From the NCBI GenBank assembly GCA_023614405.1, contig CM042694.1:478179392-478243391 (forward strand): a stretch of DNA of 64,000 bases. The letters run 5' to 3'. Origin of the DNA: Avena insularis (Eukaryota > Streptophyta > Magnoliopsida > Poales > Poaceae). The position numbers and the translations under genes are program-made. The stretch's first letter is position 1. Each line of letters opens with the position of its first letter. This document shows, piece after piece, positions 10,226 through 20,557 of this stretch. The notes below the pieces were generated by a model. That model made no database searches and was not told the origin of the DNA. It saw nothing but the letters and a program-made list of their open reading frames with translations.

Positions 10226-11926
10226 TGAAGGGAATATGCCCGAGAGGCAATAATAAAGTGGTTATTATCTTATTCCATGTTTATGATAAATGTTTATTTT
10301 GCATGCTAGAATTGTATTGATCAGAAACATCAATACATGTGTGTTTAATAAACAAAAAGGGTTCCTAGTTATGCCTCTCTTATAGACTAGCTTGTTGATT
10401 AACATGATGATCAAGGTTTCCTGATCATGGACATTGGATGTTGTTAATAACAAGGTCACACCATTGGTGGAATGATGTGATGAACATTCATCCGAAGTAT
10501 AGCATTACGATCAAGTCATTATGTTTATATTGCTATAACATCATACGAAGTAATCTTTATCCTTAGACCATGAGATCATGTTAATTGCTAACACCGGAAG
10601 AGTATCTTGATAACATCAAACGTCACACCGTAACAGGGTGACTATAAAGATGGGTTCAGTGCTACGAAGGTGTTATGTTGAGGCTCATGGATCAAGAGTG
10701 GAATTTATCAATCCTGATGACGTATAGATATACTCTGGGCCCTCTCGGTGATATCACATTGAAATAGCTTGCAAGCAAGTGATGTGATCACTAGAATGTT
10801 ATATCACGGGAACGAGAAAAGAGTGCATGTCGGTAACGAGATCAAACTAGGTATGGAGATACCGATGATCGAATCTCGGACATGTAATATATCGCGGGAC
10901 AAAGGGATTTAGTTACTAGCGTTAAAGGTTCTCACGATCACAGAAGTCATCGTTGAATGTGTAGGAGTCAGTATGGATCTCCAGGTCCCGCTTCTGATTA
11001 TTGATCGGAGAGGGGTCTCGATCATGTCTGCATTATTCGCGAACCGTAGGGTGACACACTTAAGGGATACCGACACCATTTGGAGCAAATATGTTTCAGA
11101 TAAAGATTTAAGAAAGCGCTGGAATTATTTCAATAGACACCGAAACTGTTTCGGATGAAAATGCTGAAATTGGTTCTGCATGTAATATTAAAATGTTGTA
11201 GGGGATTTTATGTGAATGTTTGTTAATTAAAGTAATTAACAAAATTCTGAATAAAAATAATAAAAGAGTTTTATTAAATGAGAGAGCATTAAATTTGGAG
11301 AAATTTAATGCATTTAAAGTGGAGACTTTAAAAGAGAATGTGAAGGGGCATTTTAATGTGGAGGGGTTACCACCACATGAATGGAGGAGGTGAAGGGTCA
11401 CCCCCTCTATGCGCCGGCCATGAAGGAGGGGCACCCCCCTCCTCCTATAAAAGACCACCCCCTCCTCACTTCTCACTCACACCTCCTTGTGAAGGATCTC
11501 TCTCCCCCTCTAGTATTATTCCCCATGGTCTCGAATTAGCGAGATACATGTTCCCGGTGGCTTTATCTGGAAAGGAGTTGCTGTTTCCGCTGCTTTGCTA
11601 GAGCGAGGGACGGAGGTTGTCGGGGTACTAGACGTGTGTGCGATCACGGATGCACCGCTGCTTTGCGGTGCTGGACTTGGTGGTGCTGGAGCTGGATCTG
11701 ATGGACATGCTGGAGCCGGACCTGCTGGACGTCATCATGATCTTGAGATCGACAAGTGTACGACTACATCAACCACGAGTTCCTACTCGTTAACAAAGCT
11801 CATTGTCTACGAGGGTAAGTTCTCGTTGGATGTATGTCCACCCGTTGCTTTGTACCTAGTAGATAGATCTTGGCGTGTAGTTCACACCGTAGGATTTTTT
11901 TTGTTTTCTATGCTGCGGACCCAACA
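10226..11926 (+). repeat. Solo LTR, Angela/BARE/WIS-like Copia (1701 bp)
   Basis: Starts TGAAGGGAATATGCCC and ends CGGACCCAACA. The order of landmarks is that of Angela/BARE/WIS LTRs: GAGGCAATAATAAAG near the start, CTAGAATTGTATTGAT, repeated GAACGAG and CGATCGAATCTCGG blocks, then a cytosine-rich leader after a TATA box. Bases 10221-10225 and 11927-11931 are both AAAAA, consistent with a 5-bp target duplication. No internal domain is present, so this is the product of unequal recombination between two LTRs. The first bases differ from the usual TGTTGG start, which suggests an old copy. Confidence 0.85.
11445..11452 (+). promoter_or_regulatory. TATA box of the solo Copia LTR
   Basis: CTATAAAA about 480 bp before the LTR end, followed by a cytosine-rich leader as in BARE-type LTR promoters. 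If still active, transcripts would run out of the LTR into the DNA at 11930 and beyond. Confidence 0.5.
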
Positions 11927-12006
11927 AAAAATATGTTATCATGTGGAATAGCATCTTATGATAAAATGTGATTGGCTGGATTCAAGGTTCAAAAAAGTGT
12001 TGAGCG

Positions 12007-12150
12007 AGTGTTTTCCGGCCCCTTTTTCACACAACGAAGGCTTAAGCGCTAAGCACACGCTTAAAGCGCAATTAAACGTTTAAGCGGCCTGTGTGTTTGC
12101 TTTCCGCTTAACGCTAAAGCGCACTTAAGCATACACTTAAAATAACAATG
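12007..12150. repeat. Cluster of GCTTAAGCG-type motifs
   Basis: About 140 bp in which CTTAAGCG, GCTTAAAGCGC, CGTTTAAGCGGC, CCGCTTAACGC and GCACTTAAGC recur in both orientations. It has foldback potential but no clear terminal inverted repeat or target duplication, so I do not assign a transposon family. Confidence 0.4.
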
Positions 12151-12416
12151 ACTAGATTAAACCCATGTCCCATGGTAGAGTGGAGCAGCAGCCAAGCGGG
12201 GACAAAGGCCCCTAGGTGATTTGCTGCCTTGATGTATTTCCTTTTTTAGATATGCTTTTATGCTCTACTGAACCGTGTGTGTATTGCTGTGTTATCCCTT
12301 AAATATAGCTTATGTATCCACTTATTCGATTCTTGTGCAGATTCTTTTTAAAAATAACTAAGTAATATTTGCATTGATTGTTTGGAAAATGATAAGAAAT
12401 CTTAGATCTTAGATTT

Positions 12417-12476
12417 TTTTTTGGAAATGGGCGCGCTTTATTACTCAAAGGCAATGTTTACACCCGGTCTCTGCAT
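12417..12476 (+). repeat. Short T-run/CTCTGCAT motif
   Basis: A T-run followed by GGAAATGGGCGCGC and ending CGGTCTCTGCAT. A related motif occurs at 18121-18208. The shared layout (T-run, GAAAT, CCGG, CTCTGCAT) is familiar from Triticeae intergenic DNA, but I cannot give the parent element. Confidence 0.3.
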
Positions 12477-12713
12477 AAATCTTAGAGCTTAGCTAGCACT
12501 GTACGAGGTATCGGCCAAAAAATCTTCTCCTAGCTGGTATATGCAAATGATAAGTGTTGTTATGACTATTTCTAACTGTGGCCTTGAATTCCGTTCAGGT
12601 GGTGAGTTCTTGTGAGTGCCCTCACATATCTAAATACAGAGCAATAGTGCACACCACCCAAACTATAAATAGTGCTCTCCTTGTTTAAACCACGGGGAAT
12701 TGAAGATGATGGC

Positions 12714-12809
12714 CTCATTCGGTAAGACATGTCATTTGACCCAATCCAATCTTGAGTTCAGCTCATTCGGTAAGACATGTCATTTGACCCAATCCAATCT
12801 TGAGTTCAG
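12714..12809 (+). repeat. Perfect 48-bp tandem duplication
   Basis: The unit from 12714 to 12761 is repeated at 12762-12809, apparently without mismatch. Each unit contains CATTCGGTAAGACATG, a good match to a plant 5' splice site. The sequence just before it (frame FKPRGIEDDGLIR) looks coding, so the duplication may have copied an exon end and its donor site. Confidence 0.85.
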
Positions 12810-13345
12810 TTCATTGTCAATATTATGTGCTTATATGTCCCTATATGCTATGTTTTATTGCACACCTTCCTAATGGAATGGTATCATTGCACTTGGAACT
12901 TGTAGGGAATCACTTATCGACTTTGACACACCTTGCATGCTTTCTGGCCTGCACCCAGTAAACCAAAAAGCATCAACATGTTATAATTCTAACAAGGTCT
13001 CGATTCGAAGGGACATGTTAACAGAAATGTAGCTAACTTAATCTTCTGCATGAAGCTCCTACATATTGGCATAGATATATGCACTGGTTTTTTTTCCTTT
13101 TTTTCTTTTCTTTTTGATATGGTGATGGGACTTATTTCCTTTATTAGATGCAACTAGCTTTTCTATCTTTAGAACGCCGAGTAAGAAGTAACCACCAATC
13201 TACATTATGTGGCCAAAGGCTCACACTAGAGAAAAATCCGAACGATTTTCTTTTCTGAAACTGAAAGACTAGCATAGTTTAAACATGTGACTGGTGAGAC
13301 AAGACATGAGAAACATATCTTCTCCATTTTTTTCTAACATTACAG

Positions 13346-13434
13346 TGCACATCCTGTTTGCTGTTATTGAAAAACATTCATCACCTACGTATCTGTTCTT
13401 TGTGGCCTACTTCATGATTACCCTGACAAACAAG
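13346..13434 (+). other. Exon-like island
   Basis: Preceded by CATTACAG and followed by GTCCAC. One frame is open (VHILFAVIEKHSSPTYLF...MITLTNK), hydrophobic in the middle. I do not recognise it. It lies between the tandem duplication and the CACTA element and may belong with the other exon-like islands. Confidence 0.3.
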
Positions 13435-13499
13435 GTCCACCAGATTCAAGCATTCATATATGGTACTCTATCTTAGATTAGATCAGTCCACTAGTAGAA

Positions 13500-13770
13500 A
13501 ACAGACCTTTGGTTCAGGGGTATTAGCCCCGGTTTTGCTACAAACCGGGACTAATGCCCCGGTCTAACGGCTAGAACTGGCCCCAGGGGGTGGCAGACAC
13601 TAGCCCCGGTTCGAACGGGGCCTTTAGCCCCGGGTTGTGTAACAAACCGGGGCTAAAGGGTTTCAGGCAGGCCAGGTCGGGTGCCAGACCCTTTAGTCCC
13701 GGTTTGTTATACAACCCGGAGCTAAAGGTTGACCTTTAGCCCTGGTTCTAGACACGAACCGGGGCTAAAG
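13500..13770. repeat. 5' subterminal repeats of the CACTA element
   Basis: Many inverted copies of AGCCCCGGTT / AACCGGGGCTAAA at short intervals. The right end (about 17440-17650) has the same motif set. A few more copies, in the older AGTCCCGGTT form, lie at 14780-14845. These are probable transposase-binding arrays. Confidence 0.8.
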
Positions 13771-14332
13771 GTCTGGCTATATCTTCTTCCCCTGCCCGAG
13801 CCACCATTCAAGCTGGTGGCTCTCCTCTCTCTCTCTCTTTCTTGCTTCAAGCTCGAGTTCATGCCCTTTTTTCCTCAAGATTTGTCTATATTTTGTGGTG
13901 CCCCATCTATCCAAATGTTCTAAAAGGTGAGCAACTTCATCCTTTGAACTCTCATTGCTATATTAGCTCATTTCATGCTCTATCTTATAGATGGATTTGT
14001 GGATTTAGTTTGGTAGTAATTTTTGCAACGATAGCATGAGATCGATGTTTAGATTCTATCTATCTTGTATTAATGTAAGGAACTCTAAGGTAAATATCAC
14101 AATATGTGGATTCTATCTATATATATCTTGTTTTGGCACATAGTCTCGAAATTTGATTTTAGAAGCACACACATGCGTGAGTTCATCATTCTAACTAGCT
14201 AGCTGGGCAAAATATCCTTCTTCGTCTACCTGCGTTCAACAAACTAAAAAAATTGTAACAAAGATAGGGTTAATTCATAAAAGCTTGATAAGAAGACATC
14301 ACAATTCACATATTAGGGAGTGCCTCTATGGC

Positions 14333-14550
14333 GAGCTTCTCGAAGATGTCTGAGGACGGGATCCTAAGACATCTTCGAGAAGCTCTGCCGTAGTGGTGTC
14401 CCTGCTCTCCCACACCATCTTTCGGTTTATATCTTCTCTAGCTAAATCAGTATGCTGGTGGAGCTAACTAATTTCACATATTAGAGTGCCTCTCTGTGAG
14501 CTCCTCGAAGATGTCTGAGGACGAGGTCCTAAGACATCTTCGAGAAGCTC
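14333..14550. repeat. Two direct copies of a palindromic segment
   Basis: The first palindrome has perfect 19-bp arms (14333-14351 and 14367-14385) around a 15-base loop. The second (14498-14516 and 14532-14550) has the same arms with one mismatch. Flanking sequence (GTGCCTCT before; CGTAGTGGTGTCCCTG and CACACCATCTT after) is also repeated, so the whole unit of roughly 165 bp was duplicated. Transcripts would form two stable hairpins. Confidence 0.85.
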
Positions 14551-14910
14551 CGCCGTAGTGGTGTCCCTGGTCTCGCACACCATCTTGTAGTTCTTCACAA
14601 GAATGCATACCTATTTATAGATTAAGCAGCACAACATAGTGTCAGGCACTGATGACATAATGTCAACACACTCACGCTGGCATAGTGCTGCCACCCACCC
14701 AAAATAGTGTCGGCATTTAATTTACTGGCTTAGTGCTGCCCACTGAGGACATAGTGTTGACATGTTGTCTCCACATCCACATTTAGTCCCGGTTGGTTCC
14801 TCCAACCGGGACTAAAGGTTCATCATATGTTTAGTCCCGGTTGCTGGTTTTAGATTAGTACTAATTAATTATAATTATGTTTGATGTACTTAATTAATTA
14901 TATATTGCAG

Positions 14911-15896
14911 ATGAGCCGGCAATGGATGTATGCTGACCGACTCTCTAACGAGTTTATTAAAGGCGTACATTCTTTTCTTCTTGTGGCCGAGGCAAACAAG
15001 CGGAATGGTTTTATGTCTTGTCCATGTGGTGTCTGTCGGAATCATAAAGAATACTCTTCCTCAAGAGTCCTTCACAGCCACCTATTTTGGTCCAGTTTCA
15101 TGACCGGCTATTATTGTTGGACCAAGCACAGAGAAAGAGGGTTATGATGGAAGACAACGAAGAAGAAGACAATGACAACGACTACCCTGAATACGATGGT
15201 ACTACAATGGAAGACATTGATGAAGAAAAAGATGAAGAACGGGCATCATATCTGCCCGATGATGATCTTAGTCGGGCCATTGCTGATGCCCAGGAAGAAT
15301 GCGTAACTGGAAGGGAGAGGTTGAAGTTCAAGAAGATGTTAGAAGATCACAACAAATTGTTGTACCCAAATTGTGAAGATGGGCACAAAAAACTGGGTAG
15401 CACACTGGAATTGCTGCAATTGAAGGCAGAGAACGGTGTGACTGACAAAGAATTTGAAAAGTTGCTGAGAATAATGAAGAAGTTGCATCCAAAGGATAAC
15501 GAACTGCCCGCCAGTACCTACAAAGCAAAGAAGGTTGTCTGCCCTCTAGGATTAGAGGTGCAGAAGATACATGCATGCATTAATGACTGCATCCTCTACC
15601 ACGGCGAGGAGTACGAGAATTTGGATGCATGCCCAGTATGCACTGCATTGCGGTATAAAATAAGACGAGATGACTCTGGTGATGTTGTGGGCGAGCGCCG
15701 CATGAAGAGGGTTCCTGCCAAGGTGATGTGGTATGCTCCTATAATACCCCGGTTGAAATGTTTATTCAGGAACAAAGAGCATGCCAAGTTGTTGCGATGG
15801 CACATGGAAGACCGTAAGAAAGACGAGATGTTGAGACACCCCGCTGATGGGTCACAGTGGAGAAAAACCGAGAGAGGTATCACCCAAATTTGTTAA
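14911..15896 (+). pseudogene. CACTA transposase (TNP2-like), N-terminal part, frameshifted
   Basis: Starts MSRQWMYADRLSNEFIKGV, the plant transposase-associated domain, with the cysteine signature CPCGVCRN and a following H-H pair. The ATG directly follows TTGCAG, so an upstream intron is likely. The frame breaks near 15140, where one base appears to be lost, and continues from about 15142 with an acidic linker and the TNP2 N-terminal region (DAQEECVTGRE, CPLGLEVQKIHAC, DACPVCTALRY, PAKVMWY). It stops just after HPADGSQWR, where the DDE/D catalytic part would normally begin. A full TNP2 is several hundred residues longer. The lost part was replaced by a direct join to the next coding unit. 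Confidence 0.88.
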
Positions 15897-17174
15897 TGGG
15901 GAGCCTCTGGTCAGTTTTGAGAGGCTTCGGGATATGCCAACACAAATACGACGATTCCATGAATGGTACATGAAAGCATCAAAAGAACAGTGAAATTGGC
16001 TCTTACTGAAAGTTCGAAAATCGCATTACTTCACTGAAGACGAGGTCCCTATTGAATTTACAGAATTATTTCAGTTATTCAATCTAAAGGAACTTGACAA
16101 AACTATCCTCAGTTCGTATTGTCTGTAAGTGGTTACTTTATTTATGTAATTAGGTCTCTATCTCAGCTTGTTCAATTCATTGCCGGTAAGTATACTCACT
16201 ATATTATTTTGTACGCTATATATAATGATGCAGAATAAAGATGCTCGATTGTAAAAGAAAGGTTATCAATGGATTTGGGTTCATTGACCCACATCGAGTT
16301 CATGGAGCTATACTAAAGGATAAACCACTAGAGACCGAACACAACTTGTTGCGGTTTTTCACGAAACAACATTTCTGTAATGAAATACTATTTCCTTACC
16401 ACGATGGCAAGTGAGTTTTTGTACACATTAACTTTTGCTTACTCGATATTCAGTGTAAATGATGAGTTACTGACGTATGTAAACCTTGCGTAGGTACCAC
16501 TGGATTCTTCTAAGCATTTCACTTGACTTGGGAAGAGTTCACATCATGGACTCACTAAACAAAGACATTGAAAACTATCGCAGCATTATCGATGCGCTCT
16601 AGAGGTAATTTCAACCATTATCGCACTATATCGGTTTCTTTCGTTCATTTTCTGGGATATCAAGTAGTTATTAACTCATACATTAATTTTTTTTGTCGGG
16701 TAGGGTTTGGACACAGTTCAAGAAACATGTCCGTGGTCAATGGCGTGAGGAGCTATTTTTTAAATCACTCTCGGTAAGTAGTACGAGCTAAGTCCGCGCA
16801 TCTATTTAATTCTAGTTTATGTGTATTTATCATGCTAGCGTTATTATTTGATTGAATTCTATTCTTGTAAAGTGCGCGAGGCAGCCACAGGGAACCAATC
16901 TATGTGGATTCTACGTGTGCGAGTTCATTCGCATCAGTATTGAGAAGCCCTCGGAAAATGTTTGAGTAAGTAAACAATATATTCACCCTTTATTTTTATT
17001 ACAAAAAGTTATGTTGAGTCTAATTCATACGATCTCCTTTTTATATAGTTGGACGCGATGCGGGACAAGCTCCTACCAGAGGACCGCCTAATAGCAATTC
17101 AAGAGGAATTTGCTGCATTTTTTGTCGACGAGGTCATAGACCCACGCGGAGAATACTCTATACGTAGACCCTAA
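15862..17174 (+). pseudogene. Ulp1-like (C48) protease domain of the CACTA element
   Basis: After the join near 15862 a new frame begins (REVSPKFVNGEPLVSFERL). It is split by apparent introns with GTAAG donors. Exons include YHWILLSISLDLGRVHIMDS near 16497-16556, FKKHVRGQWREE near 16705-16770, and QPQGTNLCGFYVCEFI near 16878-16925. The order His-Trp, Asp, Gln...Cys is that of Ulp1/SUMO-protease-like domains carried by many plant CACTA and MULE elements. There are in-frame stops (TGA in KEQ-stop-NW near 15990; TAG near 16600). The last exon (AIQEEF...EVIDPRGEY) ends with TAA at 17172-17174 and matches the CACTA fragment at 5481-5570. Confidence 0.75.
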
Positions 17175-17439
17175 AGCATCCATGTAATGATCTCCATGTA
17201 ATCAAATAGACATGCTCTAAACCTGATTGGGACTTTATATATGCTTGTAAGAGAAATTATATTATATATTGCGTCAATGTGTACAAGTACTGTGTAGCAG
17301 CGTTCTGTATGTATACGAAAGCTTATTTCTAATGAAACACAGAATAAAAAATAATTAAACACAAAACACAAAATGAAAAGAAAAACACAAAACCCTAAAA
17401 TCCCATCCCCTGCCGCGGCAGCCAAATGGTCCAAAATGC

Positions 17440-17655
17440 TGCCGCGACAGGGAACCTTTAGTCCCGGTTCGTAACACGATCCGGGGCTAAATGTCCTGCC
17501 GCCCAGCGCGCCTAGCAGGCCACGTGGTTGGACCTCTAGCCCCGGTTCTGTTACGAACCGGGGCTAAATCTTGGACTTTTAGTCCCGCTTTCGCAGTCCC
17601 AATTCGCAATCTGGGGCTAAAGGTCCTTACGAACCGGGGCAAATGGTCTGGTTTC
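17440..17655. repeat. 3' subterminal repeats of the CACTA element
   Basis: Inverted copies of TAGTCCCGGTTCG and GAACCGGGGCTAAA, the counterpart of the array at 13500-13770. GCCGCGGCAG-type motifs just upstream (about 17400-17450) are shared with the CACTA end at 5790-5890. Confidence 0.8.
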
Positions 17656-17663
17656 TAGCAGTG

Positions 17664-17776
17664 GTCTTAATTAGTCCCCCTGTACTCGATTCAGGTTTTG
17701 ATATGGGCTCTTGTCGCTACGTCTTAATTAGTTCCCTGTGCTCGATTCAGGTTTCGATATGGGCTCTTGTCGCTAT
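17664..17776 (+). repeat. Tandem duplication next to the CACTA insertion
   Basis: Units of 57 and 56 bp, 17664-17720 and 17721-17776, each starting GTCTTAATTAGT and ending GGGCTCTTGTCGCTA. They differ at a handful of positions, so the duplication is older than the perfect one at 12714. The CACTA element landed exactly at the start of the first unit. Confidence 0.8.
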
Positions 17777-17845
17777 CACGCGAGTACCCCATACATACAA
17801 TACTTGTGGCTATGATGAACTAAAAATCTTGTGGTTTCTGATTCT

Positions 17846-19062
17846 GACTGCTAAAAACAAAAATCTAGAACTATCAATAGGTGATGCACATTTGTTGTCA
17901 GAATTTGTTAGCCTCCTGTCTCCGGATTGTTTACTCTCTTTGTGTGATTCCCAAGTCATAGATCCCCATGTTCGTAGCTACAATAAGCTAGATATATCCT
18001 GGTCTTGAATACTTTATACATAGAGAAGGTTCTATCACTAGATAGATTGTAATTTTTGGGTAGTTCGAATGAGACAAATACATATTGTGCCATAAGTCAT
18101 TTATGCAGGGTTGCAAATCTATCTTTTTTAGAAATAGGGGTAAACCCCGGCCTCTGCATTCAAGTAGATAGTAGGGGTAAACCCCGGCCTCTGCATTCAA
18201 GTAGATAGGTTGGCTCAAAGAACATTTTGTTTAGACTGTTTCCAATTGCACTAAAATATAGCATACTGCTAAGTAGAGCACACATGTTATTTCAGTATGA
18301 ACATGCTCACGATCTTTCCAAACCTTTATTCCCAGCTGATGCATCTGTGTCAAAAGTGTCAGAAACATGTATTGAACAAGTTGAGTTATCTCTCTATCTC
18401 TATATAGTATCAGTCCGTACTCTCCATTACTGAATTTTGAAAGTAAAGCCTTTGGTAAATTGTTCTATTCAGGACATTATTAACCTCCCTTTAGTTGGGT
18501 GTCAGTTGGATAAGAACGAGCCATCTAGCCTGTCGCGATCAAATTTTGAAGCCCCATTCTTAATAGTTAGGTAGGTAATTTAGTCGGCTCTCTCAAAGGT
18601 TGGAGATACTAAGAGCGTATCTAAGTATTCATACAACATGTGCTTGATTTAAAGAAGATAAAAAATCTGCTAACTTACAACAGCTGCTTTTGACATCTAA
18701 TTTGTTCATTTTGTTTCTGGATAAGCTGTTCTACTTGTATTCATACAAGGACAGGACCTGCTATTGAGTGGTTAATGCCAGTCTTTATTATTTGCTATGT
18801 TTTCATCTACTCTCATCCAATGGGATAATTTTCTTTCTTTCCTTTCCTATGGCATCATGCAGACCATTGAGATCCCGATCAGCATCAGTGTGGAAGCTAG
18901 ATCCTCCGTCTCCTATGTATGAGAGCCGCACTATCAGAAGAGGCTTCTTTGAGACTGGAGTGGTGTTTCATCCTTCTGCCTATTATCTAAAGTGGATGGT
19001 AGTCTAGCTACGATGGCCCGGATGAAGACGAAGCAAACTATTGGAATTGCGAGTCCCTGAAC
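17846..19062 (+). pseudogene. Exon-like islands, group 2, unidentified gene
   Basis: 18296-18379 (YEHAHDLSKPLFPADASV...CIEQ; after TTTCAG, before GTTGAG) and 18473-18570 (DIINLPLVGCQLDKNEPSS...FLIV; after ATTCAG, before GTAGGT) join in phase 0. The next island from about 18862 (after CATGCAG) continues in the right phase as PLRSRSASVWKLDPPSPM. Near 19004-19062 another frame reads YDGPDEDEANYWNCESLNY and stops, like a protein end. 17850-17983 (LELSIGDAHLLSEFVSLL) also looks coding. I do not recognise the protein. No start is visible and a frame change is needed near 19000, so I call it a probable broken gene. Confidence 0.4.
18135..18208 (+). repeat. 37-bp tandem duplication
   Basis: Two identical units (18135-18171 and 18172-18208) with the motif GGGGTAAACCCCGGCCTCTG, preceded by a T-run. 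The inner GGGGTAAACCCC is itself palindromic. Confidence 0.85.
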
Positions 19063-19338
19063 TACTGATGGACTACAGGGTTTGATTGTCACTAGCGATT
19101 GTGGGATGGCTGCCTCTTGTGCTCCATACGGTGTCACAATCGTTATGCCTGCTTAGCTGGGTTCAACTATATGTAATAAGCAACAAACAGGTATGGTGTG
19201 GAACTTGAATGGTGCCCCTCTACATATCTGACACTTTATTTTGTCAATGTTGTAATATGTTTACCTGTTTTAGCTTGACGTGCTTGGTCCACTATATTTA
19301 ATAAGTTACAAGAAACTCTGTCGTGAACCTAAAATCTA

Positions 19339-19489
19339 CTCCCTCCTGTCCAAAGATGTTTTGCCTGCTTCTAAAACACATGTATCTAGACACGTTTTAG
19401 TGTGTAGGTTCACTTATCTTGCTCTAAATCTAGACACTAAAATGCGTTTCTGAAAAAAGCTAAAATATCTTATATTTTAGAAAAGAGAG
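19339..19489. mobile_element. Stowaway-type MITE (Tc1/mariner-derived, about 151 bp)
   Basis: Begins CTCCCTCCTGTCC and ends AAAAGAGAG with TA on both sides (19337-19338 and 19490-19491), the Stowaway target duplication. The ends are imperfect inverted repeats. The interior holds the inverted ATCTAGACAC / TCTAGACACTAAAA blocks usual in Triticeae Stowaways of the Athos/Thalos type. No coding capacity. Confidence 0.85.
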
Positions 19490-19491
19490 TA

Positions 19492-20557
19492 CTCCTATGT
19501 ATCAAAATTTGTGTTCTCAATGTCGTTATATGTTTATCTATTTTAGCTGGTTGTATATAATCGTGGACATTGTATTCAAAGGAGTATTGGAGATACGAAA
19601 CCGAAACTGCACAAAAACTGCTGGTTTTAAAGAATTGATCGTTACAGATAAATACGTTCCGAATTGTTTGGGTCACACTCTCTGTATAAGCTACCGTAGT
19701 TACTTATCTGAATGAAGCTAACCTAAAAAAATAAAACAAATATACTAGAGAAAGGGATCACTGGCAAGTTGTTTCTAAACTTGCCTGAATTTTGATAATC
19801 AAATTGGGGGACATTCCTCTCAATTGGAACAATGTCTACAGCCAAATCCTGATATAGCTATGATTATGTAATCTGATAGGTAAACTTCAAACCTTGGAGC
19901 ACATAAACATGGATTGAAAAGAGAACCAATAATTAACTCGGGTAGAATCATGCAATCGTAGAAATTTTTATTACCATGCTTATCTGTTACACATCATCTT
20001 TCATATAGACATAACTTAACTGATGATACAACTTCTGAAAAGTAGATCTTAATAGGATATTCCTATCCTTGACAAACATATCGTCAGAATTACACATAGT
20101 CGATGATGCTTTGCCGCCACTTCATGCCACACTTGGTGGCGTCTTCGCTCCATTGCCCATGGAGCGACTGCCTCTTGCGACCCATGTTGGGGCTCTCGTG
20201 CAATGCAAAAAAAAATCTACATTCTTGCTCGAGGTGATAAATCAACCCCTTATTATATCTTTTTGGATTTATTTATTCACCATTAAATTAGAATCTCATT
20301 TAAAATCTACTATCAAATTTGAGCCTTGAAGGTATAGCCCGCTTTCCATTTGGACGTACTTATTTTTGTACACTTATAATCGCTAAATTGGCTCAGATTC
20401 AACGGGGTCATGCGCCAAGGCATAAAACCATATTTAGGGGTGCGCCTTGGTGCACCATTCCAGTATACTCATATCTGTTAGCTATAAAAAAATTAAGTAT
20501 TTGAGCAACAACATATATTTTCCTTAGAATATACATTAGTGTATAATTCATCGGCTA
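19492..20557. other. Anonymous intergenic DNA
   Basis: AT-rich, no recognised protein motif, terminal repeat or RNA gene. Short inverted CTTGCC-type words near 20400-20450 do not form a clear element. Confidence 0.5.

Larger units (their letters stand above)
13489..17663 (+). mobile_element. Complete CACTA transposon with internal deletion (4175 bp)
   Basis: Starts CACTAGTAGAAAAC and ends TTTCTAGCAGTG; the two ends are imperfect inverted repeats over about 19 bp. It is flanked by GTC on both sides (13486-13488 and 17664-17666), the 3-bp duplication expected of CACTA elements. Inside are subterminal repeat arrays at both ends, a TNP2-like transposase N-terminus, a fused Ulp1-like protease part, and two long palindromic repeats. 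The transposase catalytic core is missing, so the element cannot move by itself. Confidence 0.93.

Noticed and set aside
11356..11951. ORFs of 81 and 118 codons
   Set aside because: Lie in the leader part of the solo Copia LTR; LTR sequence, not genes.
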